Below, piece by piece: positions 7,467 to 14,873 of a DNA stretch of 64,000 nucleotides. The first letter of the stretch is position 1; each line of letters begins with the position of its first letter. The DNA comes from EX4572-165 sp002254885. GTDB lineage: Archaea; Thermoplasmatota; E2; DHVEG-1. The stretch covers positions 186,001 to 250,000 of the forward strand of contig JAOZSQ010000001.1 in assembly GCA_029939595.1 (NCBI GenBank), given 5' to 3'. Under the pieces are notes generated by a model. That model worked only from the letters and a program-made list of their open reading frames with translations, was not told the origin of the DNA and did not search any database. The position numbers and the translations under genes were made by a program.

Positions 7467-7699
7467 AAAAATATGAAGCCGTTGCAATAGGTAGAGATAG
7501 TGATGTGTTTACAATAATTAATCAAAAAACTGAAGAAGTTATATTTAGTTGTAATGCGAAAAGGATATGTATAAAAGGAGATCTTGAAATAGATGGAAAT
7601 CTTTTTATAAGTGGTGAAACAAGGATAATTAATACAACAGTTATTAATCGGGTTTTTGATGATGCGGAAAAAAATGAATATTTGGAACGAATTTTTTAA
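7463..7699 (+). CDS. Small hypothetical beta-rich protein (78 aa)
   Basis: Unrecognised. It overlaps the end of thyX (ATGA) and is followed closely by the sliding clamp, so it belongs to the nucleotide/replication operon. The sequence reads as successive short strands with a repeat-like run, RICIKGDLEIDGNLFISGET, that looks like a single turn-rich beta sheet. This pattern occurs in small beta-helix or trimer-stalk pieces, but no family can be assigned. Confidence 0.6.
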   Translation: MKKYEAVAIGRDSDVFTIINQKTEEVIFSCNAKRICIKGDLEIDGNLFISGETRIINTTVINRVFDDAEKNEYLERIF

Positions 7700-7708
7700 G
7701 GAGAACGA

Positions 7709-8413
7709 ATGGAAAATTATAAATTTGCATATACAGAAACAGAATTGACAATATTGGATAGTTTTCAAAAAGGAATAGCTAAATCCATAATTCTTGAACC
7801 AGATAAGTTTCGGGTTATGAATGCAACAAAAAGTTGTGTAGCAATTTACAAATTTGAGAATCCATATGAGTATGAACCGGCTGCAATTTATGAATTGAAG
7901 GATTTTTTACAACTAATACATTCTTTTAAATGGGAAAACCACGAAATAGAAGATGTATGTGAAGAATATTTTTTAATTCACAATAAAGAAGATAAATCCA
8001 AATTAAAATTTTTTAAAACTAAACCAGAGATGGTTGAAAAGGTATTGGATGTTAACCAAAAGTTTTCAAAAATTGAGCCTGAATTAAAATTTTTATTAAC
8101 AGGTGAGAAGTTGGCATCAATTGATAGAATTGGAAAAGTTTTAAGATCTGATTATATCTTTTTTGAAAACAATGATGGAAAGGTCCGAGCCACAATAGCA
8201 AATGATTTGATAAGTTCGGAAAATAACACATATGAAATACCTTTAAATGAGAAGGTAATTACAAATGATTTAAAAGATACATTAAAGATGTCATTAAAAG
8301 AGTTGGTACTTTATCCAGGGAATTATATGGTAGAAATGTCCACTATGAAAATAAGTCATTGGAAGTCCGAATTTTTAGATTTGGAGTATTATATTGGGTG
8401 TGCTAAAAATTAA
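7709..8413 (+). CDS. 45: DNA polymerase sliding clamp (gp45-like)
   Basis: 234 residues; T4 gp45 has 228. Overall pattern fits gp45: an N-terminal strand-rich domain beginning with a helix for DNA contact (ILDSFQKGIAKSII), the central AIYELKDFLQLI run corresponding to T4's AIYDLNGFLGIL, and a late LYPGNYMVEMS corresponding to T4's MQPGNYKLLLW. The trimeric clamp tethers the polymerase and, in T4, also activates late transcription with gp33 and gp55. Position directly before the clamp-loader genes strengthens the call. A ribosome site AAGGAG precedes it. Confidence 0.85.
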   Translation: MENYKFAYTETELTILDSFQKGIAKSIILEPDKFRVMNATKSCVAIYKFENPYEYEPAAIYELKDFLQLIHSFKWENHEIEDVCEEYFLIHNKEDKSKLKFFKTKPEMVEKVLDVNQKFSKIEPELKFLLTGEKLASIDRIGKVLRSDYIFFENNDGKVRATIANDLISSENNTYEIPLNEKVITNDLKDTLKMSLKELVLYPGNYMVEMSTMKISHWKSEFLDLEYYIGCAKN

Positions 8414-8422
8414 GGAGAAATT

Positions 8423-8788
8423 ATGAAAATGTTATTTTGTCCAGCTTGTAATGAACTATTTAATATTGACAAAAAGAATATTAAAAAATGTTCATGTGGA
8501 AAAACGGTTGGTAAATATGAAAAAAATGGTACTATAACATATTCTTATGGGATACCTATTGGATTCCGTCCACAATCATTTAAAGAAGCGATTGTAGGTC
8601 AACCAGAGGGGATATCAGGAGAAAGGGGAAAGGAATTTGTTGCTTTTGTTATTCCAAAAAAATGTGATAGTATGAATAAAGTAGTATTACCGGCACCAAA
8701 AACAAAATCACCGGCTCCTGCTGAAAAGAAGAAACCGAAACCAGTTAAAGAAGATATATTAGCTGATTTAGATACTTTAACCATATAG
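8423..8788 (+). CDS. Zinc-ribbon protein between clamp and clamp loader
   Basis: 121 residues. An N-terminal zinc ribbon is formed by CPAC (7-10) and CSCG (about 24-27). A beta-rich middle is followed by a proline/lysine/alanine linker (about 92-110) and a short acidic-hydrophobic tail ending DILADLDTLTI. No family recognised. Placement inside the 45-44-62 cluster suggests a replication or late-transcription role. The tail resembles in character the short C-terminal peptides by which phage proteins grip sliding clamps, but this is inference only. Confidence 0.7.
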   Translation: MKMLFCPACNELFNIDKKNIKKCSCGKTVGKYEKNGTITYSYGIPIGFRPQSFKEAIVGQPEGISGERGKEFVAFVIPKKCDSMNKVVLPAPKTKSPAPAEKKKPKPVKEDILADLDTLTI

Positions 8789-8794
8789 GAAAAA

Positions 8795-9739
8795 ATGAAA
8801 GAAATTGGAAATTCAAGTTTATGGGAAGAAAAATTTAGACCACATAATATTGACGATGTAATCACAACCAAATTTGTTGGGAATGCACTTAAAAAATATG
8901 TTAAAGAGCAAGAACTTCCTAATCTTCTTTTTGAAGGTGGTCCAGGAGTAGGCAAAACAACTATTGCTTTTGCATTGGCGCACACATTGGATCTTGACAA
9001 ACTTTATATAAATGGAAGTTTAGAAAATTCTGTTGATGTAATTCGGTATAAGGTTGAGCATTTTGCTACTACTTATTCAATGATGGGTGGTGAAAAGAAA
9101 AAATTAGTTATATTGGATGAATTTGATCGGATGACTGAGGCTCAGAAGGGTTTAAAGGCAGTAATTGAGCAAACTGAGTCAAATTGCCGATATATTCTTT
9201 GTACGAATAATCTTGCAAAAGTATGGGAACCTATATTATCAAGGTGTCGTCATATACCCTTTAGATATAATTCGGCAGAAGCGAAAGAGATGATGTTGAA
9301 GTATTTTAAGAGGGCGCAATTTGTTCTTAATAATGAAGGTATTAAATATGATAAAGAGGCATTATCAAAATTCATAAAAAAAATGTTTCCTGATTTCAGA
9401 AAAATATTGAATCGGTTGCAGCTTTTTTGTGATATGTATGAAGAGGTAACAGATAATTTGTTATCAATGGCTGATGAAAATTTATTGGTAGATTTAATAG
9501 ATCATTTGAAAACTGGAAATATGAAAGAAATTAGAAAAGGATGTTCTCTTATTGATTCCAATACCTTTTATACTGACATTTATAATATGTTGGATACGGT
9601 TATTGAGTCAAAAAAGATACCAAAGGTAATTTTAGTATTGGGTCAATATGCTCATCAGCATGTCCTTACAGTTGATCCTGAGATAAACATGGTGGCTTGT
9701 TGTGTTGATCTTATTAACAATGAGGTTTTTAAGAAATGA
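8795..9739 (+). CDS. 44: Clamp loader large subunit (gp44-like AAA+ ATPase)
   Basis: 314 residues; T4 gp44 has 319. Walker A GGPGVGKT (48-55), Walker B LVILDEFD (104-111), sensor TNN (137-139) and the SRC arginine-finger motif (149-151) are all intact, followed by lid and collar helices. Four gp44 copies with one gp62 open the gp45 ring and place it on primer-template DNA. The start has a good spacing to the previous gene, and the stop overlaps the next gene (ATGA). Confidence 0.95.
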   Translation: MKEIGNSSLWEEKFRPHNIDDVITTKFVGNALKKYVKEQELPNLLFEGGPGVGKTTIAFALAHTLDLDKLYINGSLENSVDVIRYKVEHFATTYSMMGGEKKKLVILDEFDRMTEAQKGLKAVIEQTESNCRYILCTNNLAKVWEPILSRCRHIPFRYNSAEAKEMMLKYFKRAQFVLNNEGIKYDKEALSKFIKKMFPDFRKILNRLQLFCDMYEEVTDNLLSMADENLLVDLIDHLKTGNMKEIRKGCSLIDSNTFYTDIYNMLDTVIESKKIPKVILVLGQYAHQHVLTVDPEINMVACCVDLINNEVFKK

Positions 9740-9984
9740 CAGAGAAAGAATATTTAGATTTTGAAAAAACTTTAAAAGCGGGAGATCGGGTTAAAATAAA
9801 TAAGATTAATACTACTCCGATTGATCGTTTATCACCATATGAAAACCGTCCTAATATGTATTGGGCAGATGTAAATGATGAAGGAGAGATAATTGCTCCA
9901 AAAGGCGCAGAAGGCCGTTTGATGGTTAAAACCACAAATTATGTATTATATCTTCCATTAGTTAAAATTGAAAAGAAGTTATGA
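9736..9984 (+). CDS. Small hypothetical protein between clamp-loader genes (82 aa)
   Basis: Unrecognised. It begins with a charged helix (TEKEYLDFEKTLKAGDRVKI); the remainder is beta-rich with DVNDEGEIIAPKGAEGRLMVK, compatible with a small SH3-like or KOW-like barrel. It overlaps the gp44-like gene by 4 bases and ends one base before the gp62-like start, so it is part of the clamp-loader operon. Confidence 0.6.
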   Translation: MTEKEYLDFEKTLKAGDRVKINKINTTPIDRLSPYENRPNMYWADVNDEGEIIAPKGAEGRLMVKTTNYVLYLPLVKIEKKL

Positions 9985-9985
9985 C

Positions 9986-10408
9986 ATGGAAAAATTAAAA
10001 CTTTGGGATTTTACAAAATCTTTACAAAACAAGAAAAATTATCTTGGGAATCATGATTCGTTCAATTCAACATTTAGTGCTTTTATGACAAATCGTATGT
10101 TTTCAGGACATAAGAATATTGTTACTTTAGCCAATGTAATGAATTTAAACGGACCCCATTCTGGAAGTGCTTATACTCCTAAGATGATATATGATTTTTA
10201 TTTTCATGGAATGCCAAAAGTTAATGAATATATTGGATTCCCAAAGAAAGAAAAAACCACCAAAGATATTGAACAAATAATGAATTGGTTTCAAGTAAAT
10301 AAATTAAGAGCAATAAGTTATTCAAAAATTATTAAAAAAGATGAAATGGAGTATATTCGGTCTTTTTATAAGGAACAAGACAAAAACAAAAAACCAGTAC
10401 GTAGATGA
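9986..10408 (+). CDS. 62: Clamp loader small subunit (gp62-like)
   Basis: 140 residues from the chosen ATG; T4 gp62 is longer (187). Pattern recognised from other T4-like phages: LWDFTKSLQNKKNYLGNH, then STFSAFMTNRMFSGHKNIVTLANVMN, with the conserved F-M-x-NR and A-N-x-MN elements, and a C-terminal helix pair. gp62 bridges the gp44 ATPases and organises the loader. I prefer the ATG one base after the preceding stop to the earlier in-frame codon. Position after gp44 supports the call. Confidence 0.7.
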   Translation: MEKLKLWDFTKSLQNKKNYLGNHDSFNSTFSAFMTNRMFSGHKNIVTLANVMNLNGPHSGSAYTPKMIYDFYFHGMPKVNEYIGFPKKEKTTKDIEQIMNWFQVNKLRAISYSKIIKKDEMEYIRSFYKEQDKNKKPVRR

Positions 10409-10441
10409 AAAATATACATACTGGATAAAAGGAGGAGGTTA

Positions 10442-10873
10442 ATGAGTTTATTTATTTTAATAGATAGGCATACAGACAGGTTAGTATCGGATGTATTTGT
10501 AAAACAAGAAACTGCTGATGAACGACAAAAGTTATTAACAGACAGTGAAAAATATGCTGCAAAGTGGAAAGAATTGGAAGTAGTTGAAAAGACTAAATTG
10601 TATGGTGTAGGTACAGAAGTTGGGGATTATTGTTATGTTTTATATGATCCCACATTTTGGAAATTTTATTATCACAAAATTTATCTTGATGAAGAGACAG
10701 CGTTAAAAGATAAAGAAATATTAGAACAATCAATAGAGATAGAAACTGGAGTTGATGTTAATATTGAAATGTTAAAGAAAAAAGTAATAAAACCCGTAGT
10801 ACAAACGCAAGAACAAACGCAAGAACAAACGCAAGAACAAACGCAAGAACAAACGCAAGAATCAGGCGGATAA
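10442..10873 (+). CDS. Hypothetical protein with EQTQ repeat tail (143 aa)
   Basis: Unrecognised alpha/beta protein of about 120 residues, with an unstructured tail made of a repeated Glu-Gln-Thr-Gln unit coded by five near-identical 12-base repeats. An exceptionally strong AGGAGGAGG ribosome site precedes the ATG, implying high expression. No catalytic motif is visible. Confidence 0.65.
   Translation: MSLFILIDRHTDRLVSDVFVKQETADERQKLLTDSEKYAAKWKELEVVEKTKLYGVGTEVGDYCYVLYDPTFWKFYYHKIYLDEETALKDKEILEQSIEIETGVDVNIEMLKKKVIKPVVQTQEQTQEQTQEQTQEQTQESGG
10802..10861 (+). repeat. In-frame 12-base minisatellite
   Basis: Five tandem copies of a 12-base unit (CAAACGCAAGAA) at the 3' end of the preceding gene. 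The unit length is a multiple of three, so copy-number changes would lengthen or shorten the protein tail without a frameshift. Confidence 0.9.
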
Positions 10874-10910
10874 ATCAATATTAACATAACTCTTTCCATA
10901 TGGAGGTGTT

Positions 10911-11063
10911 ATGAAAAGTTGGTCTGATAAGGATATGAAAGAATGGGCACATTGGGTAAAAATATATAATCGTGCTCAAAAACATTTAGAACGATTGAAA
11001 AAACGATATGGTTGTGAAGATGACGAACCAGATTTTTTAAACAAAAAGAAAAAGAAAAAGTGA
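10911..11063 (+). CDS. Very small basic protein (50 aa)
   Basis: It begins MKSWSDKDMKEWAHWVKIYN, is helical with three tryptophans, and ends in a run of six lysines. A TGGAGGTG ribosome site is placed correctly. It fills the gap between neighbouring genes. Basic and aromatic content would suit nucleic-acid contact, but no family is recognised. Confidence 0.6.
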   Translation: MKSWSDKDMKEWAHWVKIYNRAQKHLERLKKRYGCEDDEPDFLNKKKKKK

Positions 11064-11070
11064 GGTGCCT

Positions 11071-11400
11071 ATGCAAGAAGTTCAAAAAACATGGAAAGAA
11101 TTTGTATATCAACTTAAAGAAGGAATTGGTGTTAGACGTTTAGGAAGTAATAGTAAAGGACAAGATAAACATCCATTGATTATTCCAGAATATTTAAATA
11201 TTGATAAACAAAGACAACGAATGAGTGTTGAACCTGGAAAACCGATTTATATACCTTGGGCATTATTGAAATATAAAAAGTTTATAAAAAATTGTAGACC
11301 CAACGCTGATGGTTCACCTAGTCAACAAGATATATGTATGGATATCCTTAATCGTGCTGAAGATGCATGGGAACGAGGACAATATGATACGGATGATTGA
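11071..11400 (+). CDS. Hypothetical protein (109 aa)
   Basis: Unrecognised. A basic central part (GVRRLGSNSKGQDKHPLIIP) is followed by an aromatic hydrophobic stretch (IYIPWALLKYKKFI) and an acidic tail. The ATG follows GAGG at good spacing; an in-frame GTG two codons earlier is less likely. Its last bases overlap the next gene, indicating a shared transcript. Confidence 0.55.
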   Translation: MQEVQKTWKEFVYQLKEGIGVRRLGSNSKGQDKHPLIIPEYLNIDKQRQRMSVEPGKPIYIPWALLKYKKFIKNCRPNADGSPSQQDICMDILNRAEDAWERGQYDTDD

Positions 11401-11605
11401 TATAGATAAAATATTGTCAGATTCGGTTAAAGAAGAATTACATGAATTATTAAGTTACATACAAAAATTACATAAAAAGTCAACTTATGAAGATTTAATT
11501 TCTACATTTAAAGAAACAATGCCGAAGACGAAGAAAGAATCATTGGATTTATTAAAACAAATGATGAATTTATTGTATGAAACAAACGAAATAACGGAGC
11601 AGTAA
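11384..11605 (+). CDS. Small helical protein (73 aa)
   Basis: Unrecognised, predicted all-helical with heptad-like leucines (LSDSVKEELHELLSYIQKLH). I start it at the ATG 5 bases after GAGG rather than the far upstream ATG, which would overlap the previous gene by more than 90 bases. Its stop overlaps the next gene's ATG (TAATG). Confidence 0.5.
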   Translation: MIRMIDIDKILSDSVKEELHELLSYIQKLHKKSTYEDLISTFKETMPKTKKESLDLLKQMMNLLYETNEITEQ

Positions 11606-11955
11606 TGGAGCCTAATGATGTATCAGAAATAGTACGACATGCTTTAGTATTTTTAAATAGATGTCCATTAAAAGGTAATGAAGCATATCCCTATTTACAA
11701 GTAGTTGAATTTTTAAAAGATTTGGCGAAGGGTGAATTGGTGGTAAAAAATAAGAATTTTACAGAAACTTTGGATATGGTTAGTCGGTTGCAAAAATTTG
11801 AGTCCGAACCCGAACCCGAACCTGAATCTGAACCTGAACTTCCTGAACCCGAACCTCCTATTGGGGATGGAATTGAATTGGAAAAAGATGAATTTGATAT
11901 GGAGGAGGAGCGAGATTTTGATGATGGTATGGATTCTGTAGAAGATGAATTGTAA
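11605..11955 (+). CDS. Acidic hypothetical protein with PE repeats (116 aa)
   Basis: The first 70 residues are helical. Residues about 70-95 are a Glu-Pro repeat (EPEPEPESEPELPEPEP) and the rest is very acidic (DEFDMEEERDFDDGMD). Such tails can mimic DNA or act as flexible spacers, but no function can be assigned. It is the last gene before the promoter of the vault-like unit, and no terminator is visible between them. Confidence 0.6.
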   Translation: MEPNDVSEIVRHALVFLNRCPLKGNEAYPYLQVVEFLKDLAKGELVVKNKNFTETLDMVSRLQKFESEPEPEPESEPELPEPEPPIGDGIELEKDEFDMEEERDFDDGMDSVEDEL

Positions 11956-11970
11956 TTTTACAAAAATAAA

Positions 11971-11999
11971 TTGACAAAGATTTTTTGATTGGCTAATAT
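11971..11999 (+). promoter_or_regulatory. Near-consensus sigma-70 promoter for the vault-like gene
   Basis: TTGACA, 17-base spacer, TAATAT: a perfect -35, ideal spacing and a -10 with one mismatch to TATAAT. It lies in a non-coding gap and points at the vault-like gene, predicting a transcript start near 12006. It is the best host-type promoter in the window and implies early transcription by unmodified host RNA polymerase. Confidence 0.65.
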
Positions 12000-12002
12000 A
12001 GG

Positions 12003-12039
12003 AAGATATGGTTTTAAGGGTTATTGACCCAACCATCTT
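12003..12039 (+). promoter_or_regulatory. Leader hairpin of the vault-like gene
   Basis: A nested stem: AAGAT (12003-12007) with ATCTT, GGTT (12010-12013) with AACC, and GGGT (12018-12021) with ACCC (12027-12030), with a two-base bulge and a short internal loop. It would sit at the very 5' end of the transcript, where phage hairpins commonly protect mRNA from decay. Function is inferred. Confidence 0.45.
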
Positions 12040-12101
12040 GTCGTCTGAGAAGTTGAAAAGTTCAATGAAGACAAATTGAAAATAATTGGAGAATTAGTAT
12101 A

Positions 12102-14795
12102 ATGACTACAAAGCAACGAAATTGGGATGAGTTTGATGAAAATAATCAACAGAGTTATCCGAATAATCCCCAACGAATGGAACGTGAACGAGATTTGATT
12201 TTGCCACCAACTGAATTTGCATACATCCAGGATAAATCCAAAGGTGTTGTGACGGTTCATGTCGGTCCTGTTAAGCAATCGTTATCCGAAACGGATGTAC
12301 CGGTTCTTTTTGATGGTAAAACGAAAAGGTTCCGTGCTGTAACATTGGAACAAGCCAAGCAGCAAGTGATTGTTGCTCCTGAATCTTGGTATATTACTTT
12401 AAAAAATCCTGCCACTAAAGGATCATATCCTGAGATGGGCAGAAAGGAAGATATTCCTGATTTGAATATTGGAAATAAAGTTAATATTCCTGGACCCTTC
12501 TCTTTTGCGCTTTGGCCAGGACAAATGGCAGAGGTTGTGAAAGGACATCATCTTCGCAATAATGAGTTTCAAATTTGTCGTTGTTATAATGAAAAGGTTG
12601 CTTCAAGTGAAATTAAAGATGCAGTTGTTGTAACAACCGATGATTCTGAAGAAACCAAAAAAACTTCCAAAAAGAAAGCCAATATATTCCCCGATGTCAT
12701 AAAAACTGGTGATTTGTTTATCATTAAAGGTACACAGGTTCGGTTTTTTATGCCACCGTCTGGAGTTGAGGTTGTTCGGGATGAGTCGGGACGTTATATA
12801 CGAGATGCTATCACTTTGGAAACTCTTGAGTATTGTATTCTCAAGGATGAAAATGGTAGTAAACGAATTGTTGAAGGTCCGGATGTTGTTTTTCCTGAAC
12901 CAACAGAAGTTTTTATGACAAATGAAGAAGGTGAGAAAAAGTTTAGGGCACTTGATTTGAATAAAAATTCTGGAATTTATGTATCGGTTATTGAAGATTA
13001 TACCGATGAAAAAGGACAGAAACATAAAAAAGGTGACGAATTGTTTCTTACTGGTGAAAAATATCCAATCTATTACCCACGAAAAGAACATGCCATTTTT
13101 AAATATGGTTCAAAAGGTGAACAACATAAAGTCCATCATGCTATTGCAATACCAGAAGGTGATGCACGATATGTTATGTTGCGTGAGGGTGTTGATTTGG
13201 AAGCGGTTAAAGATGACGAAGAAGCCAGATTAATCCGATTGGTGAAAGGTCCGCAGATGTATTTACCAAATCCAATTCATGATTTGGTTGTACGAAGGGT
13301 TTTAAATATGAAACAAGTTCAGTTGTATTATCCAGGCAATCAAGAGGCAATAATGCATAATGTTGAGTTGCAAGAAATGGCTGCTGATAAAGGATATGTG
13401 GCTGAAGAAGCATATGTTGCCAAAAAAGGATCATCTAAACGGAGTTTGAGAGGAGATTATTTATCTGGTTCAAAAACCATGTCGTTTGATGCTTCAAGAG
13501 GGATTGCTCCTGCTGCAAAAAGTGCTGGTTATTTTGGTGATGGAATTGATAGGAAAGAACATTATACTCCTCCCCGAACAATCACTTTGGATAATAAATT
13601 TGATGGTGCTGTTCGTATTCAGATTTGGAACAATTTTGCTATTCAGATTGTTTCAACAACTGGAAAGCGGGATGTGGTTGTTGGTCCGAAGACTGTTTTA
13701 CTTCAATATGATGAGACTTTGGATGTTTTGACTCTTTCCAAAGGACGACCAAAAACTCAATCCAACGTGAAAGAAACTGTATATCTAAAAACAACGGATA
13801 ACAGAGTTAAAGATAGGATTGTGGCTACCACCAGTGATTTGTTTGATGTTGAAATTGATCTTGCTTATTTGGTTGATTTTGTGGACGAACCATCAAAATG
13901 GTTTAATTCAAGTAATTATGTTCAATATCTTTGCGATCACATGAGAAGTATTATCAGGAATAAAGTCAAGAAGATTGGTGTGAGAGAGTTTTATGCAAAT
14001 GAGACTGACATTCTTCGTGATATTATCTTGGGTGTCTCTATTGAAGGAAAACGAGCCGGTCAGTTGTTTGAATTGAACAATATGAAATTGTTTGATGCTG
14101 AAATCTTTAATGTAAGGATTTTGGATGCTCAAATGGAAGATTTGCTTGTAAGTACCAAGAAGCGAATGGTTCAGGAAGAATTATTATTGGAATTGCAAAC
14201 TAACGAACTTGAAGTTTTGAAACAAAAAACTGAAATCCAGTTGGCAACAGCCAAAGAGAAAGAAAAACTTGAACTTGAAATCGCAAAAGGCAGGGAATTG
14301 GTAGAAGTTGAACAAGATAAGATTCGCAATCAAGTGTTGAGACGAAACAGCGAATATAAACTTGCTAATTTATCAGCCAGTGACGTGTTTGTGAAACAAC
14401 AACTTGAGCAAGAAAAAGAATCTGAAGAAGCAAGAAAATCTATTGCTTCTATTGAACTTGCAAAAGATAAAGCAGCCGAAGAACAAATTTTGAGTTTCCA
14501 AACTGCAAGACAAAAACTTGAGGAATCAATGATTTCCTTGCGCTCTGGAACCAAAGTTGCTGAATCGGCAGCAATTCAACGAGAATTGATTGAGGCAATG
14601 ACAGCATTGGCTAAGACCGGTGGAATGGAAGCTATCCTGAAAGAAGGTATCCCACTCTCTATTGTTCAAGGTCAGAGTGTTGCTCAAACGATTTCTGGTT
14701 TGTTTGAAGGTTCTCAATATCAAGGCGTTCTTGAGAAGTTAATTCCTGGGGTTAAAAAAAGAACTACTAGGAAGACTAAGGCAATTGAGGATTAA
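12102..14795 (+). CDS. Major vault protein homologue
   Basis: 897 residues, almost the length of human MVP. The N-terminal half has vault repeats: LILPPTEFAYIQDKSKG near residue 32 and VHVGPVKQSLSETDVPVLF parallel human IPPYHYIHVLDQNSN and VEVGPKTYIRQDNERVLF. FSFALWPGQMAEVV (about 131) parallels FPLYPGEVLEKD. KGDELFLTGEKYPIYYPRKE (about 310) parallels the GDEWLFEGPGTYIPRKE motif. DVLTLSKGRPK (about 543) matches human FTVLSLSAGRPK. An SPFH-like shoulder (about 555-675), a long charged cap helix (about 678-840) and a C-terminal cap segment follow in MVP order. Vault proteins assemble into large hollow barrels. It has its own promoter and terminator. An SPFH-only label would ignore the repeats. 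Function in a phage is unknown. Confidence 0.9.
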   Translation: MTTKQRNWDEFDENNQQSYPNNPQRMERERDLILPPTEFAYIQDKSKGVVTVHVGPVKQSLSETDVPVLFDGKTKRFRAVTLEQAKQQVIVAPESWYITLKNPATKGSYPEMGRKEDIPDLNIGNKVNIPGPFSFALWPGQMAEVVKGHHLRNNEFQICRCYNEKVASSEIKDAVVVTTDDSEETKKTSKKKANIFPDVIKTGDLFIIKGTQVRFFMPPSGVEVVRDESGRYIRDAITLETLEYCILKDENGSKRIVEGPDVVFPEPTEVFMTNEEGEKKFRALDLNKNSGIYVSVIEDYTDEKGQKHKKGDELFLTGEKYPIYYPRKEHAIFKYGSKGEQHKVHHAIAIPEGDARYVMLREGVDLEAVKDDEEARLIRLVKGPQMYLPNPIHDLVVRRVLNMKQVQLYYPGNQEAIMHNVELQEMAADKGYVAEEAYVAKKGSSKRSLRGDYLSGSKTMSFDASRGIAPAAKSAGYFGDGIDRKEHYTPPRTITLDNKFDGAVRIQIWNNFAIQIVSTTGKRDVVVGPKTVLLQYDETLDVLTLSKGRPKTQSNVKETVYLKTTDNRVKDRIVATTSDLFDVEIDLAYLVDFVDEPSKWFNSSNYVQYLCDHMRSIIRNKVKKIGVREFYANETDILRDIILGVSIEGKRAGQLFELNNMKLFDAEIFNVRILDAQMEDLLVSTKKRMVQEELLLELQTNELEVLKQKTEIQLATAKEKEKLELEIAKGRELVEVEQDKIRNQVLRRNSEYKLANLSASDVFVKQQLEQEKESEEARKSIASIELAKDKAAEEQILSFQTARQKLEESMISLRSGTKVAESAAIQRELIEAMTALAKTGGMEAILKEGIPLSIVQGQSVAQTISGLFEGSQYQGVLEKLIPGVKKRTTRKTKAIED

Positions 14796-14803
14796 ACCTC
14801 TAT

Positions 14804-14840
14804 AAAAGAACCCCTGCTTTGTTAAGGGGTTCTTTTTTTT
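14804..14840 (+). terminator. Strong intrinsic terminator after the vault-like gene
   Basis: A 12-base perfect stem (AAAAGAACCCCT at 14804-14815 with AGGGGTTCTTTT at 14825-14836), a 9-base loop, and a run of T reaching 14840. It begins 8 bases after the stop codon. Together with the upstream promoter it delimits a single-gene unit. Confidence 0.93.
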
Positions 14841-14873
14841 ACATTTTTAAAAGTATATATATTTAGATGATGT

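Noticed and set aside
11309..11383. Longer start for the 73-residue protein
   Set aside because: It would overlap the preceding gene by about 90 bases and has no ribosome site; the internal ATG after GAGG fits better.
12603..13091. Minus-strand open frame of 162 codons inside the vault-like gene
   Set aside because: Composition is phenylalanine/isoleucine-rich nonsense typical of an antisense shadow; no ribosome site, and the plus-strand gene is certain.
12102..14795. Calling this gene simply an SPFH/band-7 (stomatin-like) protein
   Set aside because: Only the shoulder region fits SPFH. The N-terminal repeats with LPP, VGP and PG motifs, the cap helix and the total length fit major vault protein, which itself contains an SPFH-like shoulder.
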